In this document: one piece after another, positions 14,022-17,471 of the stretch
Position numbering within the stretch: the first letter of the stretch is position 1
How the letters are laid out: each line of letters opens with the position of its first letter
Assembly: GCA_964537955.1 (NCBI GenBank)
Contig: CAZICY010000035.1
Coordinates: forward strand, 1-17,471
Origin: Mxb001 sp964537955
GTDB taxonomy: Bacteria; Actinomycetota; Actinomycetes; S36-B12
Direction: 5' to 3'
DNA: 17,471 nt
The notes under the pieces: model-generated
The model's input: the letters and a program-made list of their open reading frames with translations, nothing else
The model's database searches: none
Told to the model about the DNA's origin: nothing
Position numbers and translations under genes: made by a program

Positions 14022-15328
14022 GACTGCTCCCCTCCGTGCGCACGGTGGCCGATGCCCGCGAAGACCCCGCCACCTCCCGAATCTCCCAGCTCGTATGCGG
14101 ACTCTGCATGCTCATTGAGGTCGACGCCACTCACTTCGACGTCCTCGCTCACCCGGAAGCCCATCGTGACCTTGATGAGGAAGCCGATGATGAAGGTGAG
14201 GATGAGGGAGTAGAAGAGAACGGCGAAGGCGCCGATGGCCTGCTTGCCCAGCTGCTCAGGGCCACCTCCGTAGAGGAGGCCGTTGACCCCGGCGGGGGCG
14301 GCCTCGGTCGCGAGGAACCCGATGAGCAGGGTCCCCACGAGGCCCCCGACGAGATGCACGCCCACGACGTCGAGGGAGTCGTCGTACTTCAGCTTGTACT
14401 TCAGGCCCACCGCGAGAGCGCAGAGCACGCCGGCGATGAGGCCGATGATCGACGCACCGAGAGGGCTCACTGCGCTACACGCGGGGGTGATGGCCACGAG
14501 GCCCGCCACGATGCCGGAGGCGGCACCCAGCGACGTTGCGTGGCCGTCGCGGATCTTCTCGGTGAGGAGCCAGCCGAGTCCCGCAGCGCACGTGGCGACG
14601 AAGGTGTTGAGGAAGACGACCGCGGACGTGTTGTCGGCCGCCACCTGCGATCCGGCGTTGAATCCGAACCAGCCGAACCACAGCAGCGCGGCGCCGATCA
14701 TCACGAGCGTGAGGTTGTGCGGCTTCATGGGGGTGCGCGGCCAGCCCAGGCGGGCCCCGAGCAGGATCACGAGCGCGAGGGCCGCGATGCCGGCGTTGAT
14801 GTGCACTGCGGTGCCGCCCGCAAAGTCGATGACGCCGAGCTTGGCGATCCATCCGCCGGTCTCCGGGTCGAGGTTGAACACCCAGTGCGCCACGGGGAAG
14901 TAGACCAGGGTCGCCCAGATGGCTGCGAAGACGAGCCACGCGCTGAACTTCGTGCGGTCGGCGATCGCCCCGGCGATGAGGCCCACCGTGAGGCAGGCGA
15001 ACATCGCCTGGAAGGCCACGAAGATCATGGCCGGGATGGTGGCCTCGGGATCATCGGCCATCAGCCCCTCGAGGCCGAAGTACTGCGTGACATTGCCCAG
15101 CAGTCCGGCATCGCCGTACGACGCCCCGAAGGCCATCGAGTAGCCGTAGAGCATCCACAGGAGGCCCACGATGAAGAGGGCTCCCATGATCATCATCATC
15201 ATGTTGAGCACGGACTTGACCCGCACCATGCCTCCGTAGAAGAAGGCCAGTCCGGGGATCATGAGCAGCACCAGCGCGGCTGCCATGAGCATCCATGCGG
15301 TGTCACCGGTGTTGAGCGCGGATTCCAT
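14018..15328 (-). CDS. amtB: Ammonium transporter AmtB
   Basis: A 436-residue Amt/Rh family ammonium channel with about eleven membrane helices. Signatures include MIPGLAFFYGGMVRVKSVL (23-41), AFQAMFACLTVGLIAGAIADR (105-125), FAGGTAVHINAG (169-180), which holds the first pore histidine His176, and VVGVHLVGGLVGTL (321-334) with the second, His325. The C-terminal cytoplasmic tail (about 390-436) is where GlnK binds in E. coli. The ATG at 15328 has GAGGAG ten bases upstream (15339-15344); a GTG at 15337 is too close to it, and the longer frame to 15388 lacks conservation. No extra N-terminal signal peptide is evident. It heads the amtB-glnK-glnD operon behind GlnR-like boxes. Confidence 0.96.
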   Translation of the reverse strand: MESALNTGDTAWMLMAAALVLLMIPGLAFFYGGMVRVKSVLNMMMMIMGALFIVGLLWMLYGYSMAFGASYGDAGLLGNVTQYFGLEGLMADDPEATIPAMIFVAFQAMFACLTVGLIAGAIADRTKFSAWLVFAAIWATLVYFPVAHWVFNLDPETGGWIAKLGVIDFAGGTAVHINAGIAALALVILLGARLGWPRTPMKPHNLTLVMIGAALLWFGWFGFNAGSQVAADNTSAVVFLNTFVATCAAGLGWLLTEKIRDGHATSLGAASGIVAGLVAITPACSAVSPLGASIIGLIAGVLCALAVGLKYKLKYDDSLDVVGVHLVGGLVGTLLIGFLATEAAPAGVNGLLYGGGPEQLGKQAIGAFAVLFYSLILTFIIGFLIKVTMGFRVSEDVEVSGVDLNEHAESAYELGDSGGGGVFAGIGHRAHGGEQS

Positions 15329-15338
15329 TGGCGTCACA

Positions 15339-15344
15339 CTCCTC
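15339..15344 (-). promoter_or_regulatory. Ribosome binding site deciding the amtB start
   Basis: GAGGAG on the minus strand lies ten bases before the ATG at 15328. It is only one or two bases from the alternative GTG at 15337, so it favours the ATG. Confidence 0.7.
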
Positions 15345-15392
15345 GTGTCGCGTCCCAGGTCGGTCGGCTGACAGGGAGCAAAGACCACGCGC

Positions 15393-15461
15393 GTTACCCC
15401 GGATGCCCTCGCGGGTTACGCCCAGGTGACTTCCTCGGCCCGGATGTTTCGGGAATGTGAA
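15393..15461 (-). promoter_or_regulatory. GlnR-like operator cluster upstream of amtB
   Basis: On the minus strand this stretch holds TTCAC-N6-GAAAC (15446-15461) and GTCAC-N6-GTAAC (15415-15430), plus a further GTAAC at 15393-15397. The published Streptomyces GlnR box is gTnAC-N6-GaAAC; the first site has one mismatch in the left half and the second has one in the right half. The half-sites at 15430, 15419 and 15397 are spaced by 11 and 22 bases, about one and two helical turns. The cluster lies 65-133 bases before amtB, whose operon is a classic GlnR target in Streptomyces. A glnR gene is not in the window, so the regulator itself is inferred. Confidence 0.5.
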
Positions 15462-15468
15462 GCGGCCG

Positions 15469-16701
15469 CTAGTCCTCGAGGAGCGCGTCGACGAACTCTG
15501 CGGGATCGAAGGGGGCCAGGTCGTCGGGGCCCTCGCCCAGGCCGACCAGCTTCACGGGCACGCCGAGCTCGCGCTGTACGGCCACGACGATTCCGCCCTT
15601 GGCCGTGCCATCGAGCTTGGTGAGCACGATCCCCGTGACGTCGACGACCTCGGAGAAGACCTTCGCCTGGGTGAGGCCGTTCTGGCCCGTCGTGGCATCG
15701 AGCACGAGGAGCACCTCGTCCACCGGTCCCTGCTTCTCGATCACGCGCTTGACCTTGCCGAGCTCGTCCATGAGGCCGACCTTGGTGTGCAGCCTGCCGG
15801 CCGTGTCGATCACCACGGAGTCGACATCGGCCTCAGCCCCGATGCGCACCGCGTCGAACGCGACCGCGGCGGGATCGCCACCCTCGGGGCCGCGGACGAC
15901 TGCCGCGCCGACGCGATCGCCCCAGGTCTGCAGCTGATCGGCCGCGGCCGCACGGAAGGTGTCGGCCGCACCGAGCACCACGGTGCGCCCCTCGGCGACG
16001 AGGAGGCGCCCGAGCTTGCCCGTCGTCGTGGTCTTGCCGGTGCCGTTCACGCCCACGACCAGCAGCACCGCGGGTCCCTCGCCGTCGCGGACGGTGCGCA
16101 GGCTGCGGTCCATCGACGGGTCGACCAGGGCGATGAGCTCCTCGCGCAGCAGGGCGCGGACCTGCTCCGGTCCGGAGGGACTCTCAGCGAGCACACGCGC
16201 GCGCAGGCGCTCGAGGAGTTCCGTGGACGCCGCGACCCCGAGGTCGGCAGTGAGCAGGGTCTCCTCCACCTCGTCCCAGGTGTCCGCGTCGACGGTGTCC
16301 CGCGACATGAGCGCGAGCAGGCCGCGGCCGAGCGCGGACTGCGAGCGCGCCAGGCGCCTGCGCAGTCGCGTGAGGCGGCCCGCCGCGGGCTCCGGCTGCT
16401 CGAGGTCGGCCTCGGCGAGCGCGAGTTCCTCGAGGTCGACCTCCTGCAGATCCGCCTCGATCCCCGCATCGACGTCGAGGGAGGCGGGGGCGCCCAGGGC
16501 GTCCGCCGAGACGGCCTCCTCGATGGGCCTGCGCGCGGTGTCGCGCGGCACGGTGTCGTCGTCTCCCACCCCCGGCGCGTAGTCGATCCCGGGGCGCGGG
16601 CGAGCGGGCGGAGCGGGCTTGCGGCGCACGAGCGCGACGACGACACCCACGATGACGAGGAGGGCGACGGCAACGGCGATGACGAGACCGAGGGAATCCA
16701 C
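15469..16701 (-). CDS. ftsY: Signal recognition particle receptor FtsY
   Basis: A 410-residue SRP receptor GTPase that docks Ffh-ribosome complexes at the membrane. Residues 4-26 form a hydrophobic helix, a likely membrane anchor as in other actinobacteria, followed by an acidic, low-complexity A region (about 30-105). The NG domain follows with P-loop VGVNGTGKTTTTGKL (216-230), AADTFRAAAADQL (245-257), DTAGR (299-303), LDATTGQNGL (334-343) and TKLDGTAKGG (361-370). The start is GTG at 16701, with AGAGGA about nine bases upstream; the helix begins right after it. It lies 44 bases after smc and ends with TAG at 15469, 140 bases before amtB. Confidence 0.97.
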   Translation of the reverse strand: MDSLGLVIAVAVALLVIVGVVVALVRRKPAPPARPRPGIDYAPGVGDDDTVPRDTARRPIEEAVSADALGAPASLDVDAGIEADLQEVDLEELALAEADLEQPEPAAGRLTRLRRRLARSQSALGRGLLALMSRDTVDADTWDEVEETLLTADLGVAASTELLERLRARVLAESPSGPEQVRALLREELIALVDPSMDRSLRTVRDGEGPAVLLVVGVNGTGKTTTTGKLGRLLVAEGRTVVLGAADTFRAAAADQLQTWGDRVGAAVVRGPEGGDPAAVAFDAVRIGAEADVDSVVIDTAGRLHTKVGLMDELGKVKRVIEKQGPVDEVLLVLDATTGQNGLTQAKVFSEVVDVTGIVLTKLDGTAKGGIVVAVQRELGVPVKLVGLGEGPDDLAPFDPAEFVDALLED

Positions 16702-16745
16702 GGCCCGATCCTCTCAGGCGCCGGGACGGACTGCGGACGAGCCCG

Positions 16746-17471
16746 TCAGGCGGACACGGGATCGCGATCGCGCAATCGCTGGCCGACCACCTGGGTCACC
16801 CCGTCGCCGCGCATCGAGACGCCGTAGAGCGCATCGGCGATTTCCATCGTCCGCTTCTGGTGCGTGACGACGATGAGCTGGGAAGCCGTGCGGAGCTCGT
16901 CGATCGCGTCGATGAGGCGTCCGAGGTTGACATCGTCCAGTGCGGCCTCGACCTCGTCGAGGACGTAGAACGGGCTCGGACGCGCCTTGAAGAGCGCGAT
17001 GAGGAAGGCCACGGCCGTGAGCGAGCGCTCTCCACCGGACAGCAGCGAGAGGCGCTTGACCTTCTTGCCAGGCGGGCGCGCCTCGACGTCGACTCCCGTG
17101 AGAAGCATGTCCGATGGATCGGTGAGCACGAGTCGGCCGTCGCCGCCGGGGAAGAGCCGGGCGAAGACCTGCTCGAACTCCCGGGCGGTGTCCTGGTAGG
17201 CCTCGGTGAAGACCGCCTCGACGCGCTCGTCCACCTCCTTGATGATGGCGAGCAGGTCCGTCCGCGAGCGCTTGAGGTCCTCGACCTGCTCAGTGAGGAA
17301 GCGCAGCCTCTCCTCGAGCGCGCTGAACTCCTCGAGTGCGAGGGGGTTGACCTTGCCCAACAGGGCCAGGCCGCGTTCGGCGGACTTCAGCCGGCGCTCC
17401 TGCTGCGCTCGGTCGTAGGGGTAGGGCTCGGGGGCTGGGGCCTCGGGGTCGATCTCGTCGCCGGGGGCCGC
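16746..17471 (-). CDS. smc: Chromosome segregation protein SMC, C-terminal part (5' end outside window)
   Basis: The last 241 residues of SMC, the ATPase of the SMC-ScpAB condensin; the rest of the gene lies beyond the right edge, and the frame is open to base 17471. The fragment starts in the coiled-coil exit (PYDRAQQERRLKSAERGLAL) and contains LLGKVNPLALEEF (about 37-49). It continues with the ABC signature LSLLSGGERSLTAVAFL (about 141-157) and Walker B FYVLDEVEAALDD (about 168-180). LIVVTHQKRTMEIADALYGV (about 199-218) and GDGVTQVV complete the head domain. Residue numbers count from the window edge. The TTG at 17360 inside the frame is not a start. smc-ftsY adjacency is conserved in actinobacteria. 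Confidence 0.96.
   Translation of the reverse strand, partial: AAPGDEIDPEAPAPEPYPYDRAQQERRLKSAERGLALLGKVNPLALEEFSALEERLRFLTEQVEDLKRSRTDLLAIIKEVDERVEAVFTEAYQDTAREFEQVFARLFPGGDGRLVLTDPSDMLLTGVDVEARPPGKKVKRLSLLSGGERSLTAVAFLIALFKARPSPFYVLDEVEAALDDVNLGRLIDAIDELRTASQLIVVTHQKRTMEIADALYGVSMRGDGVTQVVGQRLRDRDPVSA

Overview
This is a GC-rich (roughly 70% by eye) chromosomal window from an actinobacterium (Actinomycetota). The phylum call rests on gene order. Read along the minus strand it runs smc - ftsY - amtB - glnK - glnD - ffh - rpsP - khpA - rimM - trmD - rplS - lepB - lepB-like - rnhB - yraN - comM - dprA - xerC, followed by a small M23-type gene on the plus strand. This is essentially the conserved order I know from Mycobacterium and Streptomyces. 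Frequent GTG starts (9 of 18 complete genes, plus one TTG) and S16, SMC and P-II sequences of actinobacterial type agree. I cannot name a genus. Eighteen complete protein genes and one partial gene (smc, cut by the right edge) are supported. No tRNA, rRNA, CRISPR array, insertion sequence or prophage is visible.

Region by region, from right to left (the direction of transcription): 16746-17471 is the C-terminal ATPase end of the SMC chromosome-condensation protein, followed by ftsY, the SRP receptor. After a 140-base intergenic region carrying GlnR-like boxes comes the nitrogen block amtB-glnK-glnD, with 4-base ATGA and GTGA overlaps: ammonium channel, P-II signal protein and P-II nucleotidyltransferase. 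Next is ffh, the SRP GTPase, which starts at TTG. A 174-base gap with a putative promoter leads to the tightly packed rpsP-khpA-rimM-trmD ribosome and tRNA maturation block. A 216-base gap with the same promoter-like motif leads to rplS.

The window continues with two type I signal peptidase paralogues (the second has lost its catalytic dyad), rnhB, yraN, then comM, dprA and xerC, which handle DNA processing, transformation and recombination. xerC overlaps tail to tail with a plus-strand, secreted, LytM-like gene at the left edge. Bases 1-160 look like a divergent promoter region; by synteny an off-window rpsB should lie to the left on the minus strand.

There is no gene-free stretch above 300 bases. 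Overall this is a conserved housekeeping region and I see no novel multi-gene system. The points that deserve a second look are the apparently inactive LepB paralogue, a 15-base motif shared upstream of rplS and rpsP, GlnR-like phased half-sites before amtB, an unusually long Ala/Glu-rich tail on ribosomal protein S16, a LytM-like protein lacking the usual catalytic histidines, and the absence of the DUF2469 gene often found between rnhB and yraN.
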